Source of the DNA: Vibrio gazogenes
GTDB lineage: Bacteria > Pseudomonadota > Gammaproteobacteria > Enterobacterales > Vibrionaceae
Direction: 5' to 3'
DNA: 64,000 bases
Assembly (NCBI RefSeq): GCF_002196515.1
Contig: NZ_CP018836.1
Span: 372,001 to 436,000 of the forward strand
A model generated the notes under the pieces. That model saw only the letters and a list, made by a program, of their open reading frames with translations. It made no database searches and had not been told where the DNA came from. Positions 17,203 through 26,078 of this stretch are shown here, piece after piece. The translations under genes and the position numbers were made by a program. How positions within the stretch are numbered: position 1 is the first letter of the stretch; every line of letters starts with the position of its first letter.

Positions 17203-19899
17203 ATGAACAACCTGTCTCATTTTTTAAAGCCCAGATCGGTTGCCGTCATTGGTGCCTCCAATCGCCCACTACGAGCTGGTCATGTCGTGATGAAAAACCT
17301 GCTCAGCGGTAACTTTGATGGCACGGTCATGCCGGTCACCCCCCGTTATACCTCAGTATGTGGCGTGCTGGCTTATAAAACCATTGACTCGCTGCCTATC
17401 ATACCGGATATCGCAGTTTTATGTACGCACGCCTCAAGAAATATTTCGCTTTTCCACCAGCTTGCCGAGAAAAAAGTCGCTTATGTGGTGGTCTTATCTT
17501 CAGATATGTATAGCAATGATTCAGAAGAACATCAGATTCAACAACAGTGTCTTGCTATCGCAAAAGCGGCCAATATGCGGATTGTTGGCCCAAATAGTCT
17601 GGGGATCATCCTCCCTTGGATCTCATTTAATGCTTCCTTTTCTCCGGTCCCTGCCTTAAAAGGCAATATTGCCTTTATTTCTCAGTCAGCAGCCGTGTGT
17701 ACAACCATTCTGGACTGGGCCAATGAAAAACAGATTGGCTTTTCTGCCTTTATTTCTCTGGGCAATGCATCAGATATTGATTTCAATGATCTACTTGATC
17801 ATCTCAGTACAGATCGCCACACCGATGCGATTTTGCTCTACATCGATACAATTCGGAATGCCAGACGATTTATCTCTGCGGCCCGGGCGGCCTCGCGGAA
17901 TCGGCGAATTCTGGTATTAAAAGGCGGAAGAACGCTGGAAGGTAGAAAAGCCGCCAAAGCACATACCGGTGGTATCGATACCCTCGATATTATTTATGAC
18001 TCTGCCATTCGACGTAGCGGTATGTTACGTGTTCATAACACACATGAGCTGTTTGCCGCAGTGGAAACCTTAACTCACCCACTCCCACTCCGTGGTGAAC
18101 GTCTGGCAATTATCACCAATGGTGGCGGGCCAGCCATTATGGCTATTGATACCCTACTCGAACGCGGCGGCAAGTTAGCTCGGCTGGATGATGACATCAT
18201 GCACAAACTTGATCAGTGTTTGCCGCCAAGTTGGTCACACGCCAACCCCATTGATCTTGTGGGCGATGCCGGGCATCAGCGCTATGTATCAGCACTGAAT
18301 GCCGTGTTAGATTCAGACGTTGCCGATGCGATTTTGATTATGCATTGTCCTTCAGCCGTTGCAGAATCAGAGCAGACGGCTCAAGCTGTGATTGATGCCT
18401 TAGACCAGCATCCACGCAGCCGCCAGTTTAACATTTTGACCAATTGGTCGGGTGAACTCACCGCCAAAGCGGCTCGGCAACGATTCTATCAAGCCGGAAT
18501 TCCAACTTACCGGACGCCGGAAAGTGCGGTGACCGCATTCATGCACATGGTTGAGTACAAGCGAAATCAAAAGCAATTGATGGAAACACCAACGACTGCT
18601 GATTTTCTTCCACCAGAAAAAATTCAAAAAGCCCAAAAGTGGATTCAAGAACATCTCCATCTTGCGAATCAGCAAGCAACATTACTCGATACTCACCAAA
18701 TCGGTGATTTGCTGACCTGTTTTGAGTTTGATGTACTCCCCACTTGGATGGCACAAGATAGTAGCGAAGCCGTCCATATTGCCGAAACCATCGGTTATCC
18801 GGTTGCGGTCAAATTACGCTCACCGGATATCGCACATAAATCTGACGTACAAGGCGTCATGCTCAACCTCAGGAATCGTCACGAAGTTGAAAGCGCCTCA
18901 CAAGCGATCCTCGACCGGGTAAGTCTGTCTTATCCGGCAGCTTTGATTCATGGCTTAGTTGTCCAAGGCATGGCGAAACTTGCTGGCGGTGAAGAACTGC
19001 GGATCAAAGTCAAACATGACGATACCTTCGGCCCGGTCATTCTTCTGGGACAAGGAGGCTCCGAATGGCAAGAAGCAACAGATGCCGAAGCTGCCCTGCC
19101 TCCGTTGAATATGACATTGGCAAGATATTTAATTATCCAAGCGATCAAGAACAATAAAGTCCGCCTGCAAAAACTTCCGGAACCGATTGATATTGAAGGG
19201 CTGTCTCAGTTTTTAGTGAGACTTTCACAATTCATCGAAACGTGTCCTGAAGTTCATGAATTAGATATTCATCCCCTGCTAGTCAATGGCCATCAATTTA
19301 CGATTTTGGATGCCGATTTACATCTCAAACCTTACCACGGTGATGCGCAACAGCGGTTAGCCATCCGTCCCTATCCGTCTGAGATGGAAGAAGAGATAGT
19401 CATGAAAAACCAAGAATCTATTTTGATTCGCCCGATTTTGCCGGAAGATGAACCCGATCATGCAGACTTCATCAGTAAAGTCTCCAAAGAGGATCTGTAT
19501 AAACGCTTTTTTACGGAAGTGGGTGAATTCAACCATGAAGCCTTAGCAAATATGACTCAGATTGATTATGACCGGGAAATGGCTTTTGTTGCGGTTCAAG
19601 CATTCCCTGAACATGAGATTATCGGAGTCTCGCGAGCATTAATCTCACCGGACAACAGTGACGCAGAATTTGCAATTCTAATCCGCTCCGACTTAAAAGG
19701 CTTGGGACTGGGACGCATTCTGATGAGAAAAATTATCGACTATTGTACAAATAAAGGAACGCAACAAATATCAGGCATCACCATGCCAAGTAACCAAGGG
19801 ATGTTATCACTGGCTCAGAAACTCGGATTTCATGTGGAAGTTCATTTCGAAGATGGGACGGCAGAAATGCAACTGCTATTATCGCAAGCGAGTGAATGA
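17203..19899 (+). CDS. Protein lysine acetyltransferase Pat/YfiQ (ACD-GNAT fusion)
   Basis: 898 aa: CoA-binding and ligase domains of the ADP-forming acetyl-CoA synthetase type (about 1-460), an ATP-grasp domain (about 490-700) and a C-terminal GNAT acetyltransferase (about 740-890, acetyl-CoA loop RSDLKGLGLGRILMRK). In enterobacteria this enzyme acetylates acetyl-CoA synthetase and other lysines, and the ligase part has lost its catalytic histidine. Here H254 in KAHTGGID stands where that histidine would be. Ribosome site weak. Monocistronic, with a terminator. Confidence 0.92.
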   Translation: MNNLSHFLKPRSVAVIGASNRPLRAGHVVMKNLLSGNFDGTVMPVTPRYTSVCGVLAYKTIDSLPIIPDIAVLCTHASRNISLFHQLAEKKVAYVVVLSSDMYSNDSEEHQIQQQCLAIAKAANMRIVGPNSLGIILPWISFNASFSPVPALKGNIAFISQSAAVCTTILDWANEKQIGFSAFISLGNASDIDFNDLLDHLSTDRHTDAILLYIDTIRNARRFISAARAASRNRRILVLKGGRTLEGRKAAKAHTGGIDTLDIIYDSAIRRSGMLRVHNTHELFAAVETLTHPLPLRGERLAIITNGGGPAIMAIDTLLERGGKLARLDDDIMHKLDQCLPPSWSHANPIDLVGDAGHQRYVSALNAVLDSDVADAILIMHCPSAVAESEQTAQAVIDALDQHPRSRQFNILTNWSGELTAKAARQRFYQAGIPTYRTPESAVTAFMHMVEYKRNQKQLMETPTTADFLPPEKIQKAQKWIQEHLHLANQQATLLDTHQIGDLLTCFEFDVLPTWMAQDSSEAVHIAETIGYPVAVKLRSPDIAHKSDVQGVMLNLRNRHEVESASQAILDRVSLSYPAALIHGLVVQGMAKLAGGEELRIKVKHDDTFGPVILLGQGGSEWQEATDAEAALPPLNMTLARYLIIQAIKNNKVRLQKLPEPIDIEGLSQFLVRLSQFIETCPEVHELDIHPLLVNGHQFTILDADLHLKPYHGDAQQRLAIRPYPSEMEEEIVMKNQESILIRPILPEDEPDHADFISKVSKEDLYKRFFTEVGEFNHEALANMTQIDYDREMAFVAVQAFPEHEIIGVSRALISPDNSDAEFAILIRSDLKGLGLGRILMRKIIDYCTNKGTQQISGITMPSNQGMLSLAQKLGFHVEVHFEDGTAEMQLLLSQASE

Positions 19900-19914
19900 T
19901 ATCGGTCAAACGAA

Positions 19915-19951
19915 ACGGAGTCACTTGTCTGCGACTCCGTTCTCTTTTTTC
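19915..19951 (+). terminator. Intrinsic terminator after Pat gene
   Basis: ACGGAGTC pairs with GACTCCGT (19933-19940), followed by TCTCTTTTTTC. Confidence 0.85.
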
Positions 19952-19970
19952 TTGATGTCATCTGACTCAT

Positions 19971-20861
19971 TCAATTGAGTAAGTTCCAATGTTTTTTCAG
20001 ATACTGAATACACCAAGATTTGGCTTCACCCATTTTATTTCGACGCCAAGCCAGCACTAATTCTGCATCGTTCTTTTCCGTACCATGAATGATTTGTAGC
20101 TTGCCTGCATCAATCAAAGGCTGCGCTACCTGTTGTGGTAGCGTCCCAATCCCAAGCCCGGATGTCAGCGCCTGACACTTAGCCGCAAAATTTGTCACGG
20201 TCAGTCGCGGTTGTTTGTGCAGTATATTGACACTGAGTGGTGGTTGTTCTCTGGCGGTATCAGCAATCGCAACAATCCGATACTTCTGGCGCGCATTTTC
20301 ATCAAACACACCACTCCGTTTATGGACATAATGTCCGGTTGCGGCCACCCACACCATCGACATTGATCCCAATGACTCAACTTTGACATCATGTGGCATG
20401 GTTTCCAGCCGAGGACAAATCAAGAGATCGGCCCGATCCGATGCCAGTGATTCCCAGCATCCCGCCAAAATTTCCTCCTGAAGCCGTACTCTGGTTTTAC
20501 TCACATTGCCGAGAGCTTCCACCAGTGGAAAGAAATTATCCACAGGAATGATACCATCATAAGCCAACGTCAAATCCAGCTCCCAGCCATTTGCCAGCAC
20601 CGTTGCATCATTCACCAGCTTGTCGGTTTCAGAGAGAATTTGTCGGCCGTGATCCAGTAGTAATCGTCCGGCATCAGTAAAACTGGCCTTATGACCGGAG
20701 CGGTCAAAAATGATGATATCAAGATCCTGCTCCAGTTTTTGAATCTGATAACTCAGGGAACTTGGTGCACGATTCATCTCATGTGCCGCCGCCGCAAAAC
20801 TGCCACGTCGTTCGATCGCATCGAGAATGTAAAGTGCTTCTAATGTAATAGGACTATGCAA
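19971..20861 (-). CDS. LysR-family transcriptional regulator
   Basis: 296 aa from a TTG at 20861, chosen because AAGGA lies 8 nt upstream and the winged helix-turn-helix (ITLEALYILDAIERRGSFAAAA) then begins at the usual place; the frame extends 50 codons further up without family likeness. Helix-turn-helix at about 20-40, effector domain behind it. Target unknown. The upstream 273 bp to the SgrR-like gene hold no other feature that I can see. Confidence 0.85.
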   Translation of the reverse strand: MHSPITLEALYILDAIERRGSFAAAAHEMNRAPSSLSYQIQKLEQDLDIIIFDRSGHKASFTDAGRLLLDHGRQILSETDKLVNDATVLANGWELDLTLAYDGIIPVDNFFPLVEALGNVSKTRVRLQEEILAGCWESLASDRADLLICPRLETMPHDVKVESLGSMSMVWVAATGHYVHKRSGVFDENARQKYRIVAIADTAREQPPLSVNILHKQPRLTVTNFAAKCQALTSGLGIGTLPQQVAQPLIDAGKLQIIHGTEKNDAELVLAWRRNKMGEAKSWCIQYLKKHWNLLN

Positions 20862-21134
20862 AATCAGTATCCTTAAGCTATTTTCGTAAACGCAGGTTAA
20901 AAACCATATGATTGAGAATGTATATTTGTTCAAACTCATTGATGAAACACATGAAGCTCCACTCAGGCTCAATATCGATAAATTGCCACCATCAAATATG
21001 TCGACATTCAAGTATTATACAAAAAGATCTCGGGTTGATAGCGGACACATATTGACTGATGGCATATCATTTTGCACCACTTCGCCAAACCGCAGTAAAA
21101 AACACACCCGGAAAATGATGGATATGGATGATGT

Positions 21135-22829
21135 TCAATCCAGCTTCGGCTTGACCCATACCCGACCAAAATCAAACCATCCCAGTGCATTGCATTTAGC
21201 ATTCTGCAATGCGCCACACTGGTCATGACTGATGCCAAACCAACTGTGAAACAGGGGAACAATTTGATATTTTTCAATCACAGACTTACCAATTTCTCTT
21301 GCCGGAAAGGGCTGATCAGGCTCGCACCGCCAGTCATCAATCAACTGCTGCCAATCGGCAAAGTCCTCTGGCTGACTGGTTTGACTAACATCAGAATAAT
21401 CCAAGAGCCATCCCGCCAGTGCATCATCGCGATGGTTTGATATACCCATGGCTTTTATCCAAATATCAATCTCTTGGGTTACATCGACGACGCCATTCTC
21501 ATACGTGCTCAGTTCAACCTGAATACCATCTTGCATCAATACAGCCTGAATCACGTCAACCAAATGGGGATACATCGGATGCTTGGCATGATAGGCAATC
21601 CGAACCGGGCGCGTGATCTCTGGGAGAATAATGTGGCGACAGGAACGATGGTGATACCACCCTGGTTTCAACCCGTGGGCAGGTAACATTCCCCACGTCA
21701 CAACCGTTTCTTCCGGCAAGAGACTAAATAGGTTGAGTCCGCTCAGTTTACTACTCAAATATTCAGCCCACACCCGATCACAGGCAATCCCGTCTCTACG
21801 GTTCAATTGTAGGTAAATACACCCCGGATCCAAATCAACATCTTCACGAGACGCGCCACGTCTCAGCCTGAGAGGCGTATTCAAGGTTGGAAAAACCAAA
21901 GAAGAGTCGGCTTCATCGATGACACAGACTTCAATCTGATCGAGCAACGGACGATAACCGAAATAACTATCAAATGCTTCCAGAATCAATCGTTTATCAT
22001 CATTAATCACCACTTTAAATGGTCCGGTACCAATTGGCATGACATCAAATTCGTTCTCTTGCTGAACGTTGGGACTCACAATTCTTGCACACGTTTCAGC
22101 CAATAAAATCGGTAAATGTAAATCAGGTTTACTCAAATGAATATCAATCACCCAATCTCCGGGCGATGAAACGCCCTCAATATGATGAAACAATCTGAAA
22201 TGCTGCAACTCACGAAGACTGTCAACCACCAATTCTGATGTCAGCAATTGACCATTATGGAACCGGACACCGGGACGTAAATAAAACCGCCAATGATTTG
22301 CAGACAGACTCTGCCAGCTATGTGCCAGATCGGGCTGAAGGACTTCATTCTCATCGAAAGTTGTAAGACCGCTAAAAACTTGCCGGGCAATATGTTGTTC
22401 AGAACGTCGCATCGGTTTACGAGGGTTGAGCATCGATAACGGACGATAGTAAGGCAGGCGAACAACTTGGCGTCCCTGCTGATGCTGAACACCGAGATAG
22501 TTTTGAATGACTTGGGTCAGTTTATCAGCATTCTGATCCAGTACGGAGAACGCCTGCCCGAACTTTCCTTCTTCAAGGTACCGTCTGGCCAGATTTTCAC
22601 TGACATCATTCCGACTGCGTTTAAAAATCAGGTGCGATAATTTGCCCCGGCCAGCCGCCGGATGCCACTCAATCCAACCTTCTTCTTCCATCTTATTCAA
22701 GACAATACGGGCATTACGGCGCGTACAAAACAGTATATCCGTCACATCTTCTAAATGGACTTCCGTATTTTGACCTTCAAAGTGTTCGAATAAGGTTTCA
22801 AACTGGACACGTAATCTTGGACTACTCAT
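21135..22829 (-). CDS. SgrR-like regulator with peptide-binding-protein domain
   Basis: 564 aa: N-terminal winged helix (about 1-80, LFCTRRNARIVLNKMEEEGWIEW) fused to a periplasmic-type solute-binding domain (SBP_bac_5) with no signal peptide, the SgrR architecture. SgrR of enterobacteria senses sugar phosphate and drives the small RNA SgrS. No sgrS-like RNA or sugar transporter is seen alongside, so the effector and target are open. Confidence 0.88.
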   Translation of the reverse strand: MSSPRLRVQFETLFEHFEGQNTEVHLEDVTDILFCTRRNARIVLNKMEEEGWIEWHPAAGRGKLSHLIFKRSRNDVSENLARRYLEEGKFGQAFSVLDQNADKLTQVIQNYLGVQHQQGRQVVRLPYYRPLSMLNPRKPMRRSEQHIARQVFSGLTTFDENEVLQPDLAHSWQSLSANHWRFYLRPGVRFHNGQLLTSELVVDSLRELQHFRLFHHIEGVSSPGDWVIDIHLSKPDLHLPILLAETCARIVSPNVQQENEFDVMPIGTGPFKVVINDDKRLILEAFDSYFGYRPLLDQIEVCVIDEADSSLVFPTLNTPLRLRRGASREDVDLDPGCIYLQLNRRDGIACDRVWAEYLSSKLSGLNLFSLLPEETVVTWGMLPAHGLKPGWYHHRSCRHIILPEITRPVRIAYHAKHPMYPHLVDVIQAVLMQDGIQVELSTYENGVVDVTQEIDIWIKAMGISNHRDDALAGWLLDYSDVSQTSQPEDFADWQQLIDDWRCEPDQPFPAREIGKSVIEKYQIVPLFHSWFGISHDQCGALQNAKCNALGWFDFGRVWVKPKLD

Positions 22830-22918
22830 AAAAATAAAGGGGGAAATTGATGATGCGATCCATAGCTCTATAATTTCCTATTTTCCCCTATTCTGCAAAC
22901 TTAGTCCGCATATTATTG

Positions 22919-23341
22919 TTACTTTTTATTTTTGACGGCAATGGTCAGGCGACTGGTACACACTAATCGATCCCGCTCATCATGAATATTGATCTGCCAT
23001 ACTTGCGTGGATACACCAATATGCATGGGTTGAGCGATCCCTGTAACCGTTCCGCTTCTGACCGCCCGGATATGATTGGCATTAATGTCCAATCCGACAC
23101 AATAAGCATCTTCATCAACACAACAATTCGCCGCAACCGAGCCTAATGTTTCAGCAAGTACCACTGAAGCACCGCCATGCAGCATCCCCAATGGCTGATG
23201 GGTAAAATGACAAACCGGCATTGTTGCCGATATCGTTGAATCGGTAACTTCCGTATAGACAATATTCAGATGTTCCATCATGGTGTTGACTGACGTTTGA
23301 TTCAATAAGTCAATATTAATCGGTCTTTTCCAGATACGCAT
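22919..23341 (-). CDS. Hotdog-fold thioesterase (MenI/EntH type)
   Basis: 140 aa, PaaI-like acyl-CoA thioesterase. The hotdog signature HQPLGMLHGGASVVLAETLGS (residues about 48-68) has the glutamate expected of the catalytic carboxylate. Closest in layout to MenI (dihydroxynaphthoyl-CoA hydrolase) and EntH. No menaquinone or enterobactin gene is adjacent, so the substrate is undecided. Confidence 0.88.
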   Translation of the reverse strand: MRIWKRPINIDLLNQTSVNTMMEHLNIVYTEVTDSTISATMPVCHFTHQPLGMLHGGASVVLAETLGSVAANCCVDEDAYCVGLDINANHIRAVRSGTVTGIAQPMHIGVSTQVWQINIHDERDRLVCTSRLTIAVKNKK

Positions 23342-23585
23342 AATCTACCTTTCACAAATCGAACAGAGGTGAGTGAGCCGAAATTTTACACACAGAAAAT
23401 ATCATGATAAGCATAGCTGACGCCAGCAAACGATATTCATATGTATGAACCTTGCTATCTCATTGATACTGTTCCCTCTCCTCGATTAATTGTTGCTGAA
23501 ACATCATCTTGATGGATAAAAAACTTTAAATTGTTGCCACGAAGTGGATAATACGCCCTTATTCTTTTTACTGGAGTCCAATCAT

Positions 23586-24152
23586 ATGGCAACAGAATCA
23601 GCGCTGCTTGAACGTTGTGAATCAAAATGTGAACTTTGTTCCTCTACCGCTCAGCTTCAACCATTTGTTGTTGCACCTCATACACAAATTACAGTCGATC
23701 ATGCAGTGATGCTCTGTGACACTTGTAAGAGCCAAATTGAGAACCCGGAAACAGCGGATTCAAACCACTGGCGTTGTCTGAACGACAGTATGTGGAATCA
23801 AACACCAGCTGTACAAGTTGTGGCATGGCGTCAACTAAAGCGTTTATCAGAATCTGAAGCTTGGGCTCATGATCTGCTGGATATGATGTATCTGGAAGAA
23901 GATGTTGCTAACTGGGCACTGATCGGCATGGATGATGATGCTGAGAAACCCCGCGACGTCAACGGTGTCGAACTTAAGAAAGGTGACGATGTCACTATTA
24001 TTAAAGACTTACCAATTAAAGGTTCTTCCCAAGTCATCAAGCAAGGAACCGTTGTTCGTGGCATCAGCCTGAGCGATGATCCGAAGCTGGTTTCAGGAAA
24101 AGCAAACGGTCAGTCGATGTATATTATTGCTGAATATACCCGTAAAAAATAA
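23586..24152 (+). CDS. PhnA-family zinc-ribbon protein
   Basis: 188 aa from ATG 23586, preceded by GGAG. Two CxxC pairs form the N-terminal zinc ribbon (CELC and CDTC). The C-terminal part DVNGVELKKGDDVTIIKDLPIKGSS is the PhnA core. Despite the name there is no phosphonate gene nearby, and the family's role is not settled. Strong terminator downstream. Confidence 0.9.
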   Translation: MATESALLERCESKCELCSSTAQLQPFVVAPHTQITVDHAVMLCDTCKSQIENPETADSNHWRCLNDSMWNQTPAVQVVAWRQLKRLSESEAWAHDLLDMMYLEEDVANWALIGMDDDAEKPRDVNGVELKKGDDVTIIKDLPIKGSSQVIKQGTVVRGISLSDDPKLVSGKANGQSMYIIAEYTRKK

Positions 24153-24171
24153 AGTTGACTCGATGCGATGA

Positions 24172-24212
24172 AAAACCCCGGTGTCATTCTCTGACACCGG
24201 GGTTTTCTTTAC
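24172..24212 (+). terminator. Strong intrinsic terminator after the PhnA gene
   Basis: Perfect 15-bp stem, AAAACCCCGGTGTCA with its inverse, loop TTCTC. The A and T flanks make it work in both directions. Confidence 0.93.
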
Positions 24213-24239
24213 CCTTTCTCTTGACTTAGGACAAAAGAG

Positions 24240-25592
24240 TTACTGTTTCAGGTTCAATTTGATAATCACTCTCCGGTCTGATTTTTTATCCCGTCCATCG
24301 TGTCGGGACAACTCACCGCGAATGACCAACTTATCACTCAACCACTGTCCATATGGCTGTAACATCTCACTTTCAAACAAGACATTAGACACTGCTAACG
24401 CTCTTTTCACAGACAGATCATAATTATACTTGTAAGCATCCAAATCATCTCTTGAGCCTTTCCATTCCTGACTGGATAATCCGATTACTTCCAAAGATTG
24501 AATCTGTTCCGGATACTGTGAAAGAACATCAAATAATGGATTCAGTATTGATGTAATCGCGGTTTCAAACCGAGGTGAAACGGTGTACTCCCCGACTTTA
24601 AAATAACCATACGAACCAAAGTTTAACACCATATGGTGATAATCAAATGAGGCCTTATTCTGTTTAAATGCATCTGAGCTATTCGCTTGGATGGCTGCGA
24701 TAAGACTATTCAAGTCATGATTCAAATGGGACTTTTCGGTATAAAAGGCATCCGACGGCAACACAAAATTAACCGACACACGTTTATCCGCCAAGCGTAA
24801 AAGACTTCGGTTTCCTGCCCCTGTAAAAATGACATCAACATTATCGATTTTACTGAAATCACCATCAACATTGGTCACTTGATAGTCACTCAGATCATTT
24901 TTATTGATAATGTCATTCACAACTGGAACATACTGATTATTGATATAAAGAGAGACATGACTGTCCCTGACACCAATATTTTCCATCGCGGTATATAAGG
25001 TATATTTAAATAATCCAGGCACCACCATAAAAGGTGTTAATAAAATAAATAGCGTCACCAGACTATTGAAAATATTCTTCTCTTTATGATTAAGATACAT
25101 CTTACAGGCGATGCCACAATACAACAGCGGTGTAAACATCAAAAGGGTTGCAAACCAGTCTGAGTCTCTGACTGTCGCATACTGACAAATAATATAAATC
25201 AGCGGAATTAACCAAACCAATCCTAAGAAAGAGATCGAACCGATCTGATTATCTTTGATAAAGTTTTTGAGCATCCCGCCAAATACCATGCCACGCAGAT
25301 GTTTCTCTTTCTTGGTCATCGACAACGTTTTCAGGACAAACGATGGCAACCGAAACAGAAAAATCAGAGCATTGATCAATGATAAAGATGAGATCGAAAA
25401 CAAAAAGATAAATAATGTGGCTAAGAATCCGAACGAGAGAAAAACGAAGCCAATGAATGCCCCATCACCTAACGTGAGACCTTGAGGATAGAACCCAATC
25501 ATTGAGCAATATATCAGTATTATTACGGCACCAAGAAAAAAACCGACCTTAGAAATAACCGAGATAGATTCACTTATTTTTTGTGTAGTCAT
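24240..25592 (-). CDS. Multi-span membrane protein with C-terminal OmpA-like domain
   Basis: 450 aa, no family recognised for the N-terminal part. Roughly six hydrophobic spans (about 16-35, two within 45-80, 118-137, 147-163, 175-195). A polar region (200-335) follows, then an OmpA-like fold (336-450: GEYTVSPRFETAITSILNPL, SLEVIGLSSQEW, YDLSVKRALAVSNVLF, SDRRVIIKLNL). The usual GHTD motif is replaced by GLSSQEW, so peptidoglycan binding is doubtful. OmpA domains normally follow one span; this layout recalls stator- or anchor-type proteins. Stands alone, with an AT-rich, featureless upstream region 25593-25837. Confidence 0.75.
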   Translation of the reverse strand: MTTQKISESISVISKVGFFLGAVIILIYCSMIGFYPQGLTLGDGAFIGFVFLSFGFLATLFIFLFSISSLSLINALIFLFRLPSFVLKTLSMTKKEKHLRGMVFGGMLKNFIKDNQIGSISFLGLVWLIPLIYIICQYATVRDSDWFATLLMFTPLLYCGIACKMYLNHKEKNIFNSLVTLFILLTPFMVVPGLFKYTLYTAMENIGVRDSHVSLYINNQYVPVVNDIINKNDLSDYQVTNVDGDFSKIDNVDVIFTGAGNRSLLRLADKRVSVNFVLPSDAFYTEKSHLNHDLNSLIAAIQANSSDAFKQNKASFDYHHMVLNFGSYGYFKVGEYTVSPRFETAITSILNPLFDVLSQYPEQIQSLEVIGLSSQEWKGSRDDLDAYKYNYDLSVKRALAVSNVLFESEMLQPYGQWLSDKLVIRGELSRHDGRDKKSDRRVIIKLNLKQ

Positions 25593-25837
25593 TATGATTA
25601 TATACCTAGCAAAGATATGAAAAACAACCCGTCGATCTTAAAGCGCTCACTTATTTAGGCAAGCAGAATTGATGAGATATTGACTATTTCTGGATGTTTT
25701 TTTCGGAGATTTTGCAGAATACTAACCAAAATGAGAGATCGATTCCAAATTTGTAAACGGTTATTTTAATCATACGAGGATGGTCTGACAGGAAAATAAC
25801 CAGTCAGTATTGAACTGAACGGAAAGCGCAATATTAA

Positions 25838-25869
25838 AAGCAGCTATTGTTCAATTTCAATAGCTGCTT
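25838..25869 (-). terminator. Terminator of the 31-aa peptide gene
   Basis: AAGCAGCTATTG pairs with CAATAGCTGCTT, 8-nt loop. On the minus strand TTTTAATATT follows. Confidence 0.75.
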
Positions 25870-25902
25870 AATAGCATTTATTCATGTGAATGACCAACTG
25901 AT

Positions 25903-25998
25903 TTAAACAACCGAATAGGGTAGAAAATAAACCAGTAAGGACCAGATACTTATCCAGCTGGCAACCACCAGCGCATCAAACCAATCTCTATGCCGCAT
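25903..25998 (-). CDS. 31-aa small membrane protein
   Basis: A complete small gene: AGGAGG ribosome site (26003-26008, minus strand) 4 nt before ATG, 31 codons, stop, and a hairpin terminator 34 nt later. The product starts MRHRDWFDALVVASW and continues ISIWSLLVYFLPYSVV: a short charged N terminus then one membrane span, as in other bacterial small membrane proteins (CydX, KdpF, AcrZ types). I recognise no family. The nearest gene upstream is the 5'-nucleotidase, whose stop lies 81 nt away. Confidence 0.72.
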   Translation of the reverse strand: MRHRDWFDALVVASWISIWSLLVYFLPYSVV

Positions 25999-26078
25999 AT
26001 TCCCTCCTCACCAATGAGGTTATTTCAACACCATCAAACAAGCAAAGACAATGCCAAAATGGTGTTCAGCACATGAAA

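Noticed and set aside
20862..21134. sgrS-like small RNA next to the SgrR-like gene
   Set aside because: No T-tailed hairpin or ptsG-complementary stretch that I could identify in either flank.
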